From the NCBI RefSeq assembly GCF_934309415.1, contig NZ_CAKRDI010000037.1, forward strand, positions 1 through 25,600: a stretch of 25,600 nucleotides of DNA, in the 5' to 3' direction. This stretch comes from an uncultured Mediterraneibacter sp. (GTDB taxonomy: Bacteria; Bacillota; Clostridia; Lachnospirales; Lachnospiraceae). The position numbers and the translations under genes are program-made. Positions 7,787-15,832 of this stretch are shown here, piece by piece (the stretch's first letter is position 1; each line of letters opens with the position of its first letter). The notes under the pieces were generated by a model that saw only the letters and a list, made by a program, of their open reading frames with translations, did not search any database and was not told the origin of the DNA.

Positions 7787-7789
7787 ACT
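7760..7789 (+). promoter_or_regulatory. Promoter of the HTH regulator
   Basis: TTGACT (7760-7765), 18 bp, TATACT (7784-7789) on the plus strand, 33 bp upstream of the regulator ATG. It contains an operator copy, which suggests autoregulation. Confidence 0.75.
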
Positions 7790-7822
7790 CATTGTAAAAT
7801 ACATACAAGGAGTGGACACGTT

Positions 7823-8356
7823 ATGGCGATTGGAGAGAGAATACATTTTTTCCGCATTCTGCGTGGGATGACACAAAAATATCTTGGTACGATTGTCGGC
7901 TTTCCTGAGCGAAGTGCCGATGTACGTTTAGCACAATACGAAACAGGAACAAGAAAACCGAAGGCGGAACTTACTGCTGCACTGGCACAGGCTCTGGATG
8001 TTTCCCCTCATGCCCTCGATGTGCCTGACATTGACAGCTATATCGGACTGATGCACACTTTGTTTACCCTTGAAGATTTGTACGGTCTGACTGTCAGTGA
8101 ATCAGACGGAGAAATCTGTCTGAAAGTCGATACTTCCAAAGGCAAAGACGCTCACGAACTCCGGAAAATGCTGTATGCCTGGAAAGAGCAGGCTGACAAG
8201 CTATCTTCTGAAGAAATCAGTAAAGACAAATACGATGAGTGGCGTTACCATTACCCGGAGTATGATACTACGCAAACATGGGCAAAAGTCCCATCACAGG
8301 CACTTAACGACGCTCTGGTCGAAATGTTCCAAGACAAACTCAAACCAGATAAATAA
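7823..8356 (+). CDS. XRE-family HTH regulator of the element
   Basis: 177 aa from the ATG at 7823, which has AAGGAG 10 nt upstream; the open frame extends further upstream from a TTG inside the promoter and is not used. Residues 3-62 form a Cro/C1-type helix-turn-helix ('IHFFRILRGMTQKYLG', 'RLAQYETGTRKPKAEL', 'LAQALDVSPHAL'). The remainder has no motif I recognise, so how it senses a signal is unknown. It is the only element gene on the plus strand, sits at the att end, faces the integrase operon, and probably controls excision and transfer through the operator array. Confidence 0.85.
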   Translation: MAIGERIHFFRILRGMTQKYLGTIVGFPERSADVRLAQYETGTRKPKAELTAALAQALDVSPHALDVPDIDSYIGLMHTLFTLEDLYGLTVSESDGEICLKVDTSKGKDAHELRKMLYAWKEQADKLSSEEISKDKYDEWRYHYPEYDTTQTWAKVPSQALNDALVEMFQDKLKPDK

Positions 8357-8364
8357 AGACGACA

Positions 8365-8409
8365 AAAAACCCTTAGCTATGAGTTTTATACCCACAGCTA
8401 AGGGCTTAA
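8365..8409 (-). terminator. Terminator hairpin at the element end
   Basis: CCCTTAGCT and AGCTAAGGG (9-bp perfect stem, 17-nt loop) between 8370 and 8404. Read on the minus strand the stem is followed by TTTTTTG, a good intrinsic terminator for transcripts coming from guaA. On the plus strand it directly follows the regulator but has no U-tract, so it would act weakly there. Confidence 0.7.
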
Positions 8410-8503
8410 TTCGTAATATGGATTTCTTTGTTGCACAACCACCTATCAATCATTCTCTAACCCGAAAACCACCGGGTTACAAGAATAATGTCTCTCATGC
8501 AAC

Positions 8504-8521
8504 TGTTATCAATTTGTTATC
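8504..8521. other. Probable integrase arm-type sites, right end
   Basis: TGTTATCAATTTGTTATC, two GTTATC units 11 bp apart, matches 16-33 in 17 of 18 bases. It lies about 60 bp inside the guaA junction, where arm sites are expected. Confidence 0.45.
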
Positions 8522-8559
8522 AAAAGACTTTTAAAAGTGCCGCAAACCCGCATAAACGC

Positions 8560-8605
8560 TTGGTTTACTAAGCATTTTTGTTTATTCAAACTCAATCGTT
8601 CCCGG
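8560..8605. mobile_element. Right att junction of the integrative element at guaA
   Basis: Core sequence of the genome begins with the guaA stop codon (8582-8584); everything to the left back to position 1 is element-type DNA. The 3' end of guaA is a known integration site for integrative elements. The exact crossover is not determinable without the other att copy, which is not in the window. The element body runs from before position 1 to about 8580. Confidence 0.6.
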
Positions 8606-10129
8606 TGGCTTACTCGTGAGATCATAGAATACTCTGTTCACTCCGCGAACTTCATTAATAATTCTGCTCATTACTTTATTCAGAACTTCATACGGAATCT
8701 CTGCTGCCTCTGCAGTCATGAAATCAACCGTATTAACAGCTCTCAGAGCAACTGCATAATCATAAGTTCTCTCATCACCCATAACACCAACACTTCTCAT
8801 ATTTGTCAGAGCTGCAAAGTACTGACCAATTGTACGGTCAAGTCCTGCATTTGCAATTTCCTCACGGTAGATTGCATCTGCATCCTGAACAATACGAACT
8901 TTGTCAGCTGTTACTTCACCGATGATACGGATTCCAAGTCCCGGTCCCGGGAATGGCTGACGGAATACAAGTTTCTCCGGAAGTCCAAGTTCCAAACCTG
9001 CTTTACGTACTTCATCTTTGAAGAGGTCACGAAGTGGTTCGATGATCTCTTTGAAATCTACGTAATCTGGAAGTCCTCCAACGTTATGATGAGATTTGAT
9101 CACTGCAGATTCTCCACCAAGACCACTCTCTACAACGTCCGGATAGATTGTTCCCTGTGCGAGGAAATCAACCGCACCGATCTTTTTCGCTTCTTCTTCG
9201 AAAATACGGATGAATTCTTCACCGATAATTTTACGTTTTGCTTCCGGTTCTGTCACTCCGGCAAGCTTGTTATAATATCTTTCCTGTGCATTAACACGAA
9301 TGAAGTTCAGATCAAACTGACCTTCCGATCCGAATACAGCTTCTACTTCATCCCCTTCATCTTTACGAAGAAGACCATGGTCTACAAATACGCATGTAAG
9401 CTGCTTACCAATTGCTCTTGAAAGAAGTCCCGCTGCTACAGAAGAATCTACACCACCAGATAATGCGAGCAGTACTCTTCCATCTCCAACTTTTTCGCGG
9501 ATCTCTTTGATTGTATTCTCGACAAAGGCATCCATCTTCCAGTCGCCAGCACATCCGCAAACATTCTTTACAAAGTTGTTGATCATCTTTGTTCCTTCCA
9601 CAGTGTGAAGTACCTCTGGATGGAACTGGATTGCATATAACTTCTCTGCTTCATTTTCCGCAGCTGCTACCGGACAGTCTGCCGTGTGTGCTGAGATTTC
9701 AAATCCCGGCGCAGTTTTTGAAATGTAATCAAAATGGCTCATCCAGCAGATTGTCTTCTCTGATACACCTTCAAATACTTTAGATTCTTTCTTATCAATA
9801 ATAACTTCTGTTTTTCCGTATTCTCTGACTTCAGCTTTTTCAACTTTTCCGCCAAGTACGTGGGACATAAGCTGTGCTCCATAGCAAAGTCCGAGTACCG
9901 GAATCCCCAGCTTAAACAGTTCCTCTGTGTAAGTCGGTGAATCTGGCTCGTAACAGCTGTTCGGTCCTCCGGTCAGAATGATTCCCTTTGGATTCATTGC
10001 TTTAATCTTCTCAATATCTGTCTTATATGAGTAGATCTCGCAATATACATTACATTCCCTGACACGTCTTGCGACAAGCTGGTTATACTGGCCGCCAAAG
10101 TCAAGTACAATCACTAATTCGTTCTTCAA
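8582..10129 (-). CDS. guaA: GMP synthase (glutamine-hydrolysing)
   Basis: A 515-aa enzyme that converts XMP, ATP and glutamine to GMP in the cytoplasm. The class I amidotransferase domain (1-190) carries the triad C82 (GLCYGAQ), H170 and E172 (QFHPE). The ATP pyrophosphatase domain shows the PP-loop SGGVDSS at 224-230. The C-terminal dimerization domain ends with the conserved KPPGTIEFE. Full length for the family. The start is TTG with GGAGG 6 nt upstream. Its own promoter is at 10195-10223. The element abuts its last codons but leaves the reading frame intact, as expected when the att core is identical to the gene end. No purine riboswitch is seen in the leader. Confidence 0.97.
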   Translation of the reverse strand: MKNELVIVLDFGGQYNQLVARRVRECNVYCEIYSYKTDIEKIKAMNPKGIILTGGPNSCYEPDSPTYTEELFKLGIPVLGLCYGAQLMSHVLGGKVEKAEVREYGKTEVIIDKKESKVFEGVSEKTICWMSHFDYISKTAPGFEISAHTADCPVAAAENEAEKLYAIQFHPEVLHTVEGTKMINNFVKNVCGCAGDWKMDAFVENTIKEIREKVGDGRVLLALSGGVDSSVAAGLLSRAIGKQLTCVFVDHGLLRKDEGDEVEAVFGSEGQFDLNFIRVNAQERYYNKLAGVTEPEAKRKIIGEEFIRIFEEEAKKIGAVDFLAQGTIYPDVVESGLGGESAVIKSHHNVGGLPDYVDFKEIIEPLRDLFKDEVRKAGLELGLPEKLVFRQPFPGPGLGIRIIGEVTADKVRIVQDADAIYREEIANAGLDRTIGQYFAALTNMRSVGVMGDERTYDYAVALRAVNTVDFMTAEAAEIPYEVLNKVMSRIINEVRGVNRVFYDLTSKPPGTIEFE

Positions 10130-10194
10130 GGTTTTCCTCCTGTAAAATACGGCCTGTCCAGACCGCTTTATTTAAAGAATTGCTTCTTTCAATA

Positions 10195-10223
10195 ATTATA
10201 GTAGAGCTTTCCTTGTTTTACAA
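10195..10223 (-). promoter_or_regulatory. guaA promoter
   Basis: TTGTAA (10218-10223), 17 bp, TATAAT (10195-10200) on the minus strand, 66 bp upstream of the TTG start. Confidence 0.65.
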
Positions 10224-10261
10224 GCCTTTTTATTTTAATACTTTCAACGCAAGACCCGGTA

Positions 10262-10405
10262 TTACTGTTCACTCCCGTGTCAATCACTCTGCTGATTGGC
10301 ACGGAGGATGCACGTATTGTTTTGGATGTATCTCGCCCATCGTCAAAGGCGATTTTAAATGGCGAGATGCGTTAACTGTTTGCAGGTTACCTGTGGACAG
10401 TAAAC
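10262..10405. repeat. Structured 140-bp repeat, copy A
   Basis: Shares most bases with 12393-12535. The ends pair (TTACTGTTCAC with GTGGACAGTAA). Inside are a hairpin CCGTGTCAAT / ATTGGCACGG (10275-10284 / 10295-10304), a hairpin ATCTCGCC / GGCGAGAT (10330-10337 / 10361-10368), and a 3' palindrome centred on CAGGTTACCTG. It lies between the HPr-like terminator and the guaA promoter. No coding frame is evident. Confidence 0.75.
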
Positions 10406-10406
10406 A

Positions 10407-10439
10407 ACGCCCGGAGTACAAAAACTGTCCTCCGGGCGT
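10407..10439 (-). terminator. Terminator of the HPr-like gene
   Basis: A 10-bp perfect stem ACGCCCGGAG / CTCCGGGCGT with a 13-nt loop; on the minus strand it is followed by TGTTTACTG. It sits 30 bp after the stop codon. Confidence 0.7.
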
Positions 10440-10468
10440 CCCTCTTACAAAACTATTTTCTTATATAA

Positions 10469-10696
10469 TTAAGCCGCGTATTTTTCAAGTTCTTTTTTCA
10501 ACTCAGTGCAGTCTTCTGAATACATCTGGAGTTCGATTACATTGTTAAGACCAAGATACATAATTCCAAGTAAAGACTTAGCATCTACAGTCGCTTTTCC
10601 CTTTTTTAAATCCATATCAAACTCATAACGACAAACTGTGTTTACGAAATCAACAATTTCATCTGGGTTTTTAAATGTAATCTGCATCTTATTCAT
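10469..10696 (-). CDS. HPr-like protein lacking the active-site histidine
   Basis: A 75-aa protein with the length and layout of HPr, the phosphocarrier of the sugar phosphotransferase system. The second helix region 'GKATVDAKSLLGIMYLGL' matches the HPr Ser46 segment (K-S-hydrophobic-G-hydrophobic-M). The usual GLHARPA segment with phosphorylated His15 is absent: the equivalent stretch reads 'FKNPDEIVDFVNTV', with no histidine anywhere in the protein. It therefore cannot pass phosphate in the PTS way and may act as a regulator, if it acts at all through HPr-type contacts. AGAGGTGA lies upstream of the ATG. Monocistronic, with its own terminator. Confidence 0.8.
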   Translation of the reverse strand: MNKMQITFKNPDEIVDFVNTVCRYEFDMDLKKGKATVDAKSLLGIMYLGLNNVIELQMYSEDCTELKKELEKYAA

Positions 10697-10828
10697 CTCT
10701 TCTCACCTCTTTACTTCTAATTTCAATTTAGCAGGTAAAATCTGTAATCCTTTTCATTCAAGTCACGTGTATCATACCATATCATTTAATTAGTAAAAGA
10801 GGGAAATATTTAAAAAAGGTGTAATTTT

Positions 10829-12361
10829 TTAATTAATATTCTTTCTGTACTCACTTGGGAGCATCCCGATTTCCTCTTTAAACACCTTGCTCATGTATTT
10901 CGGATCTGAATATCCAACAAGCTCTGAAATCTGATTCAGTTTAAGCTTTGTACCAAGCAATAACTCCTTAATTTTCTCTATTCTGTATCTGCGCACTGTT
11001 TCTGCAAACCCGACTCCCGTTTCTTTTTTAAACTGTGTGCTCAGATATTCCTCTGATACATACAGCTGGCTGGCCGTTTCCTCCAGAGTCAGTCCCTGAT
11101 CAAAATATTTCCGCGCCATTTCTGCTGCTTTCTGTACCATAGGACTAAATTCTCTTGTCTGTCCAAGATGCATTACATCGAAGGATAATTGATTCAAAAA
11201 TCCATCAATACTCTGTTCTATCTTATTCCAGCTCACAGCCTGCCCAAGTCCCATGGTAAGATCCATCAGGACAGCTTCTGATGAAATCTCATGTTTTGCA
11301 CGATATGCATTTGCAACTGCAAGGCTAAATCGAATCAGATATGCCTTTACTTCTTCCGGATCATGTTGTTTACTGCAAAGAACTTCTCTTAACCTGTTAA
11401 AACATTTCCGCACTTCTTTTTTCTGCCCTGATATAACAGCTTCTCTCACCTGCGTTTCCAGATTGACAGGATATGTCAGCGGAAGTGGATTGATTTCTTT
11501 GATTTTTGACTCGCTGATCAGTTCTCCTCTGCGTAACACCAGATTCCATTGTCTCATTACGGGCTGTCGCTGTTTTATCTTCCATAAGTCAATACTGCGC
11601 TCTGCTTCCTGCCATACAAACACCATTTCACTTGTAATATTATTGCAGATTAATGGAATTACTGTAGTTTGAAAATAAGCTTCCAATTCCCCATAATCCG
11701 CGGCCTGATATACAATTGCGAAGATTTCTTTTGTCATATCCAATGCAAACACACTGATGAGAAACCGGTTTTCTCTGTTGGACACTCGCTTTAATATCTG
11801 GACAATTTCCTCTTTGTTTTCCTCATATGCAGATTCCACTGAGATATTAAGCACACCACATCTTCCATCTAATGCAAATCCATAATTACGCACTGTGATC
11901 TCATTTAGTGTCGCATCCATCTGCAACTGTCCATACATGCAAACCATCAGAAGATTTTCTACGTTAAACGATGTATCCCGCCAGTAATCATTTCGCATCT
12001 TTTCTTTAATCTGCATAAGAACCTTTTTTAAATTAATAGGGCGAATCGGTTTCAAAAGATAACCGTCCACCCCTAATTCAATCGCCTGCTTTGCATGCAG
12101 GAAGTTTTCTTCTTTTGTAATAACAACCACACGGAATTTATAACCCTCATAGCGCAGTTTTCTAAGCATGGACATTCCGTTCATGCGCGGCAGCTGAATA
12201 TCAAGTATTACAAGATTCGGATGCAATGTGCTGATCATCTCATAACCAGCCTGTCCATTTTCCGCCATTCCAAGTAATTCATAATCAGAATCAACCTTAA
12301 TCAATATCTTCTCAATCTCCTGACGTATTTCTTCATCTTTCTCAATAATCACTGCCCGCAT
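10829..12361 (-). CDS. AraC-type response regulator (YesN-like)
   Basis: A 510-aa two-component regulator. The receiver domain (1-120) has the phospho-acceptor D54 (VILDIQLPRMNG), T/K positions in 'VVITKEE' and 'YLLKPI', and acidic residues at E7, D9 and E10. The middle 280 residues match no domain I can name. The C-terminal 100 residues are an AraC double helix-turn-helix ('LTLEETASQLYVSEEYLSTQFKK' and 'LNQISELVGYSDPKYMSKVFK'). Relatives respond to sugars and cell-wall signals with a partner YesM-type kinase, but no kinase adjoins it here, so the partner and regulon are unknown. AGGAG lies 8 nt before the ATG. Confidence 0.9.
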   Translation of the reverse strand: MRAVIIEKDEEIRQEIEKILIKVDSDYELLGMAENGQAGYEMISTLHPNLVILDIQLPRMNGMSMLRKLRYEGYKFRVVVITKEENFLHAKQAIELGVDGYLLKPIRPINLKKVLMQIKEKMRNDYWRDTSFNVENLLMVCMYGQLQMDATLNEITVRNYGFALDGRCGVLNISVESAYEENKEEIVQILKRVSNRENRFLISVFALDMTKEIFAIVYQAADYGELEAYFQTTVIPLICNNITSEMVFVWQEAERSIDLWKIKQRQPVMRQWNLVLRRGELISESKIKEINPLPLTYPVNLETQVREAVISGQKKEVRKCFNRLREVLCSKQHDPEEVKAYLIRFSLAVANAYRAKHEISSEAVLMDLTMGLGQAVSWNKIEQSIDGFLNQLSFDVMHLGQTREFSPMVQKAAEMARKYFDQGLTLEETASQLYVSEEYLSTQFKKETGVGFAETVRRYRIEKIKELLLGTKLKLNQISELVGYSDPKYMSKVFKEEIGMLPSEYRKNIN

Positions 12362-12392
12362 ATTCTCATCTCCTATTTAGATACACGTGTAT

Positions 12393-12535
12393 GTCACTGT
12401 TCACTCCCATGTCAATTACTCTGCTGATTGACATGGAGGAGGTACGTTTTGGTTTGAATGTATCTCGTCCATCGCCGTAGACGATTCTAAATGGCGTGAT
12501 ACGTTACTATTTACAGGTTACCTGTGAACAGTAAC
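12393..12535. repeat. Structured 140-bp repeat, copy B
   Basis: Homologue of the repeat at 10262. Ends GTCACTGTTCAC (12393-12404) and GTGAACAGTAAC (12524-12535) pair in 11 of 12 positions. The inner hairpin CCATGTCAAT / ATTGACATGG (12407-12416 / 12427-12436) is perfect and differs from copy A by one compensatory A-T to G-C change. It lies between the response regulator start and cytX, and the last cytX codons are inside it. Confidence 0.75.
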
Positions 12536-13711
12536 ATGTGTATTTCCTACGATTTTATTTACAATAACACAAAGAATTACTGTAATCACCATATCCGGCA
12601 GTGTATTTCCTACCGGAGTATCTATATTCATTAATATACGGTAAAATACAAAACCAATCAACCATATAATGAGATTATACCATTGAAAAGCACGTTTTTG
12701 AGAATCTGAGTTCTTTAAAATAAAATAATCAGCAATCTGTACTGCAATCATCGGTGCAAATACAGAACCAATTAAGTACAGGAAATCTGTGATGTTGTCC
12801 ATAGGATAAACAATTGCGGCGATCGTACCTGCAACTGTTACGACAACAGCCGCCCATTTTTCACTGATTTTCTCTGAAATAGAAACACAAGACACTCCTG
12901 CTGAATATGCATCCAGGAATGTTGTTGTAACTGTTGAAAATACAATGATCAGAAGTCCGACTACACCAAGTCCTGTTTTTAACATAATCTGTGCGATGTC
13001 GTACTCTCCTGTAAAAATAGCTGCGCCCATACCAATCATATACATGAAAATGCTGACCGCACTGTAAACAACTACACTTGTAAGTGTTGCTGCAAATGGT
13101 TTTTCTGCCTCTCTTGTATAATCACTGATCAACGGAAGCCAGGAAAGGGGCATTGCTACTGCCAGTTCTACTGCTGCTCCAAAGGAAAGACTTCCATCAT
13201 CTACGATCGGTGCCGCACCGCCTGCTCCAAAGAAAATAACTTTGAACAGAACTAATGACAAAATAAATAATGCTGTCATTGCAACCGTATTGATCTTTCC
13301 AAGATTTGTCAATCCTACAAAAATCCAAACTAAAATCAAAACTCCAATAATTACTGCCCAAATCCAGGTTCCGGTATGTAAAATACCATCCGCTGCCAAC
13401 GCGCCATCATAAATCATGATAGCGGTCCATCCAACAAGCTGTAATACATTTAGAACAGCAAACAGAAGACTTCCCTTTTCTCCAAAACTCATCTTTACTG
13501 TTTCCATGGAGCTTTTTCTTTCCCTCGCCCCTATCATACCAGCTGCAAACATCATCATGCCACCGATCAGATGTCCGAGTAAAATTGCAACCATCGCTTT
13601 TCCGAATCCCAATGGAGCAAAATATGTTCCCGTCAGAATCTCAGCCAGTGAAACTCCTGCCCCAAACCAGATCAGACCGTTTGCAAAAACGGAAGTTCTT
13701 TTCTCACTCAT
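12518..13711 (-). CDS. cytX: CytX, probable hydroxymethylpyrimidine transporter
   Basis: A 397-aa NCS1-family permease with about 12 hydrophobic segments and the motifs 'FGAGVSLAEILTGTYFAPLG' at the N-terminus and 'PLSWLPLISDYTRE' near residue 195. CytX is known from thiamin regulons as the likely importer of the HMP moiety. Here it is the third gene behind a TPP riboswitch, and its start overlaps the thiD stop by 8 bp, which supports that role. The C-terminal residues VTVHR and the stop codon are encoded by the end of structured repeat B, so the insertion has replaced the original tail without damaging the membrane part. Confidence 0.9.
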   Translation of the reverse strand: MSEKRTSVFANGLIWFGAGVSLAEILTGTYFAPLGFGKAMVAILLGHLIGGMMMFAAGMIGARERKSSMETVKMSFGEKGSLLFAVLNVLQLVGWTAIMIYDGALAADGILHTGTWIWAVIIGVLILVWIFVGLTNLGKINTVAMTALFILSLVLFKVIFFGAGGAAPIVDDGSLSFGAAVELAVAMPLSWLPLISDYTREAEKPFAATLTSVVVYSAVSIFMYMIGMGAAIFTGEYDIAQIMLKTGLGVVGLLIIVFSTVTTTFLDAYSAGVSCVSISEKISEKWAAVVVTVAGTIAAIVYPMDNITDFLYLIGSVFAPMIAVQIADYFILKNSDSQKRAFQWYNLIIWLIGFVFYRILMNIDTPVGNTLPDMVITVILCVIVNKIVGNTHVTVHR

Positions 13712-14507
13712 TTGTATATTCTCCCTTTACCGCGAATGCATGGTTCATCGGACCACTTCCTTTGCCAAGATCCAACATGGCAGCCAGTGCTCCGGAAATA
13801 TAGTTCTTCGCATATTTCACTGCTGTCTGCAGATCATATCCTTTTGCAAGATTTGAAGCAATTGCCGAGGAAAGTGTACAGCCCGTTCCATGTGTGTTTG
13901 GGTTGTTGATTCTTTTTCCGTGGAACCACACCGGCTCTGCATCCTTCTGCCACAACAGATCATTTGCATCATTTAACTGATGTCCGCCTTTTAACAGCAC
14001 TCCACAGCCAAATTTCTCACAAATAACTTTCGCTGCTTTTTCCATATCTTCTTCTGACTTGATTTCCATTTCTGAAAGTACTTCTGCTTCCGGAATATTC
14101 GGAGTGATCACTGTTGCCAGCGGAAGTAATCTTTGCTTTAGAGTATCAATTGCTTCTTCACTAATCAGTCTGGCTCCACTGGTTGCTACCATAACAGGAT
14201 CTACTACAATATTTTCAGCCTTATATTCTGTCAGCTTGTCCGCAATCACTTCGATCAGTTCACTGGATGATACCATTCCTGTCTTAATTGCATCTGGACG
14301 AATATCTGTAAAAATACTGTCAATCTCTTCTTCCAGGAATTTCGGTGTAACCTCCATGATGTCTGTTACTCCTGTTGTGTTCTGTGCTGTCAGTGCTGTA
14401 ATGGCACTCATTGCATAAACACCGTTTGTTGTCATTGTCTTAATATCTGCCTGGATTCCTGCTCCTCCACTGGAATCACTTCCGGCAATTGTCAATGCTG
14501 TATACAT
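13704..14507 (-). CDS. thiD: Hydroxymethylpyrimidine (phosphate) kinase
   Basis: 267 aa from the ATG at 14507, supported by AGAGAGGG 7 nt upstream; an in-frame start 45 bp earlier would add residues not found in the family. Phosphorylates HMP and HMP-P in thiamin synthesis. The ribokinase-fold start 'ALTIAGSDSSGGAGIQAD', the middle 'VVDPVMVATSG' and the catalytic 'THGTGCTLSSAIA' (anion hole plus catalytic Asp/Cys region) are all present. It follows thiE by 138 bp and overlaps cytX, so salvage import and phosphorylation are co-expressed. Confidence 0.95.
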   Translation of the reverse strand: MYTALTIAGSDSSGGAGIQADIKTMTTNGVYAMSAITALTAQNTTGVTDIMEVTPKFLEEEIDSIFTDIRPDAIKTGMVSSSELIEVIADKLTEYKAENIVVDPVMVATSGARLISEEAIDTLKQRLLPLATVITPNIPEAEVLSEMEIKSEEDMEKAAKVICEKFGCGVLLKGGHQLNDANDLLWQKDAEPVWFHGKRINNPNTHGTGCTLSSAIASNLAKGYDLQTAVKYAKNYISGALAAMLDLGKGSGPMNHAFAVKGEYTNE

Positions 14508-14645
14508 TTTATTTCCCTCTCTTTTCTGTATTTTTATTGAGTTGATTTTCATCTGGTTTTTAGCTTCCAGATAATAGTAATGTGAATCTTATGCATCCTC
14601 CAAATAGAAAAACTCTTCTTATGTGTACATCTGCCCAAATCCACT

Positions 14646-15284
14646 TTACTGAAGAACAGCCTCTACTTTCTCAGAAAGTTTCCGCGTTCCTTCCTCAATA
14701 TCACTGCATGCAAATATTCCACTCACAACAGCAACTCCTGCCATTTTTTTGCCTTTCAGCTGAAGAATATTTTCTGCATTGATTCCCCCGATTGCTACTA
14801 CCGGAATCTGAACGCTTTCACAGATTATCTGGAACTGATCTAAATCCATTGGTTTCGCATCTGTCTTTGTGCTGCTTCCAAACACTGCTCCGCTTCCAAT
14901 GTAATCCGCACCTGCCGCCTCGGCAGCTTTTGCCTGTTCCACCGTCTTTGCCGTCACCCCGATGATCTTATCTTCACCCAGAAGTTTTCTTGCTTCCTGA
15001 AGCTGCATATCTGACTGACCAACATGAACTCCATCTGCCCCGATTTTTGCTGCCAGTTCTACATTGTCATTGATGAGCAGTGGGACATGATATTGATGAC
15101 ATAATTTCAGCAATTCCCGCCCTTCTTTTTCAAACGCAGCTTCATCCAGATTTTTCTCGCGTAACTGAACCAGTGTCACTCCACCTTTCAGCGCTTTTTC
15201 GACCTGTTCATATAATGTTTCGTTTCCAAGCCAGCTACGGTCTGTTACCGCATATAGCTTGATTTGTTCTCGACTGATATTCAT
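14646..15284 (-). CDS. thiE: Thiamine-phosphate synthase
   Basis: A 212-aa TIM-barrel enzyme that joins HMP-PP with thiazole phosphate to give thiamin phosphate. Conserved segments: VQLREKN (39-45), LINDN (70-74), GVHVGQSD (85-92), GVTAKT (109-114), and the phosphate loop FGSSTKTDA (135-143), with IGGI near 165. Full length. AGGAAGAG precedes the ATG. It is the first gene after the TPP riboswitch, separated from the riboswitch terminator by about 330 bp of repeat-filled leader. ThiM for thiazole salvage is not in this window. Confidence 0.96.
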   Translation of the reverse strand: MNISREQIKLYAVTDRSWLGNETLYEQVEKALKGGVTLVQLREKNLDEAAFEKEGRELLKLCHQYHVPLLINDNVELAAKIGADGVHVGQSDMQLQEARKLLGEDKIIGVTAKTVEQAKAAEAAGADYIGSGAVFGSSTKTDAKPMDLDQFQIICESVQIPVVAIGGINAENILQLKGKKMAGVAVVSGIFACSDIEEGTRKLSEKVEAVLQ

Positions 15285-15306
15285 ACTCTCTTCCTCGCTT
15301 GTATAA

Positions 15307-15612
15307 TCCTAATATAAAACAAAGAATGTGCCTTGGCACATTCTAGAGTGTGTCTTAAAAATCATTCCTGCAATCTACATGCCCCACTTTGCGGGAGATT
15401 TTGTCTTCATTCGGTTGACGTAGCCCGCTACGCCGCCCTCATTCAAACAAAATCTCCCACAAATTGTGACATATATCTTGCAGAAAGCATTTTTAAGACA
15501 CACTCTAGCGCCTGCGGCGGTCGCTTGCGACATCTTCCTTGTACGCCGCAGTGCGCATCCTCGCGGAGCGTTTTAATATATTAGGAAAGAACACTTTCCT
15601 AATATATTAAAA
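15307..15612. repeat. Outer palindromic repeat in the thi leader
   Basis: TCCTAATATAAAAC at 15307-15320 is matched inverted by GTTTTAATATATTAGGA at about 15570-15586, with a second inverted copy forming a 19-bp perfect hairpin (15571-15589 / 15594-15612). GC-rich palindromes fill the right part (CTGCGGCG / CGCCGCAG between 15512 and 15550), and GAATGTGCCTTGGCACATTC is a perfect palindrome at 15324-15343. A distinct element at 15343-15508 is nested inside. No gene is present. Confidence 0.55.
15343..15508. mobile_element. MITE-like palindromic element
   Basis: A 166-bp non-coding element with 31-bp terminal inverted repeats: CTAGAGTGTGTCTTAAAAAT... at 15343-15373 and its inverse at 15478-15508, with a few mismatches near the inner ends. 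Inside is a second 12-bp perfect stem GGGAGATTTTGT / ACAAAATCTCCC (15393-15404 / 15447-15458) and a CGTAG / CTACG core. Small, TIR-bounded and without a gene, it fits a MITE. A short relict with the same tip (CTAGAGTGTGTC) lies at 23610. Confidence 0.65.
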
Positions 15613-15613
15613 A

Positions 15614-15642
15614 TGCAGGGATCCCAGCCAAGGATTCCTGCA
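15614..15642 (-). terminator. TPP riboswitch terminator
   Basis: TGCAGGAATCC / GGATCCCTGCA (one G-T pair, 7-nt loop) followed on the minus strand by TTTTTAATA. It lies about 30 nt downstream of the TPP aptamer, so it is the expression platform. Its U-tract coincides with the end of the neighbouring palindromic repeat. Confidence 0.8.
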
Positions 15643-15669
15643 CAAAAATAACATCTTCTGTGATTCATT

Positions 15670-15752
15670 ATCTCCCTACGTTGGCATTACCCAAATCAGG
15701 TTCTGGGTTAAAGCATCCGCTTACTCTCAGCCCGCCTGCGCGAGCACCCCGT
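15670..15752 (-). ncRNA. TPP riboswitch (THI element)
   Basis: On the minus strand all conserved blocks occur in order: GGGGTGC (15744-15750), GGGCTGAGA (around 15725-15732), GAACCTGAT (15695-15703) and GGGTAATGCCAACGTAGGGA (15673-15692). It senses thiamin pyrophosphate and, with the terminator downstream, should switch off thiE-thiD-cytX when TPP is plentiful. Confidence 0.96.
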
Positions 15753-15804
15753 TTTATTTTATCTGAATATTTCTTATCAGTTCTTCTGCATCCCCGACTT
15801 CTCT

Positions 15805-15832
15805 ATTATACATGTTCTTTTTGGAAATGCAA
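15805..15832 (-). promoter_or_regulatory. Promoter of the thi operon
   Basis: TTGCAT (15827-15832), 16 bp, TATAAT (15805-15810), just upstream of the TPP aptamer. It overlaps the last codons of spoIIID. Confidence 0.6.

Noticed and set aside
8537..9421. 294-aa plus-strand frame
   Set aside because: It is antisense to guaA, has odd composition and no ribosome binding site, while guaA is certain.
10130..10200. Possible purine riboswitch before guaA
   Set aside because: No conserved purine aptamer core is present; only a promoter and a short imperfect hairpin are visible.
13704..15284. Incomplete thiamin pathway (no thiM or thiC in the operon)
   Set aside because: These genes are often at other loci; absence from this window says nothing about the genome.
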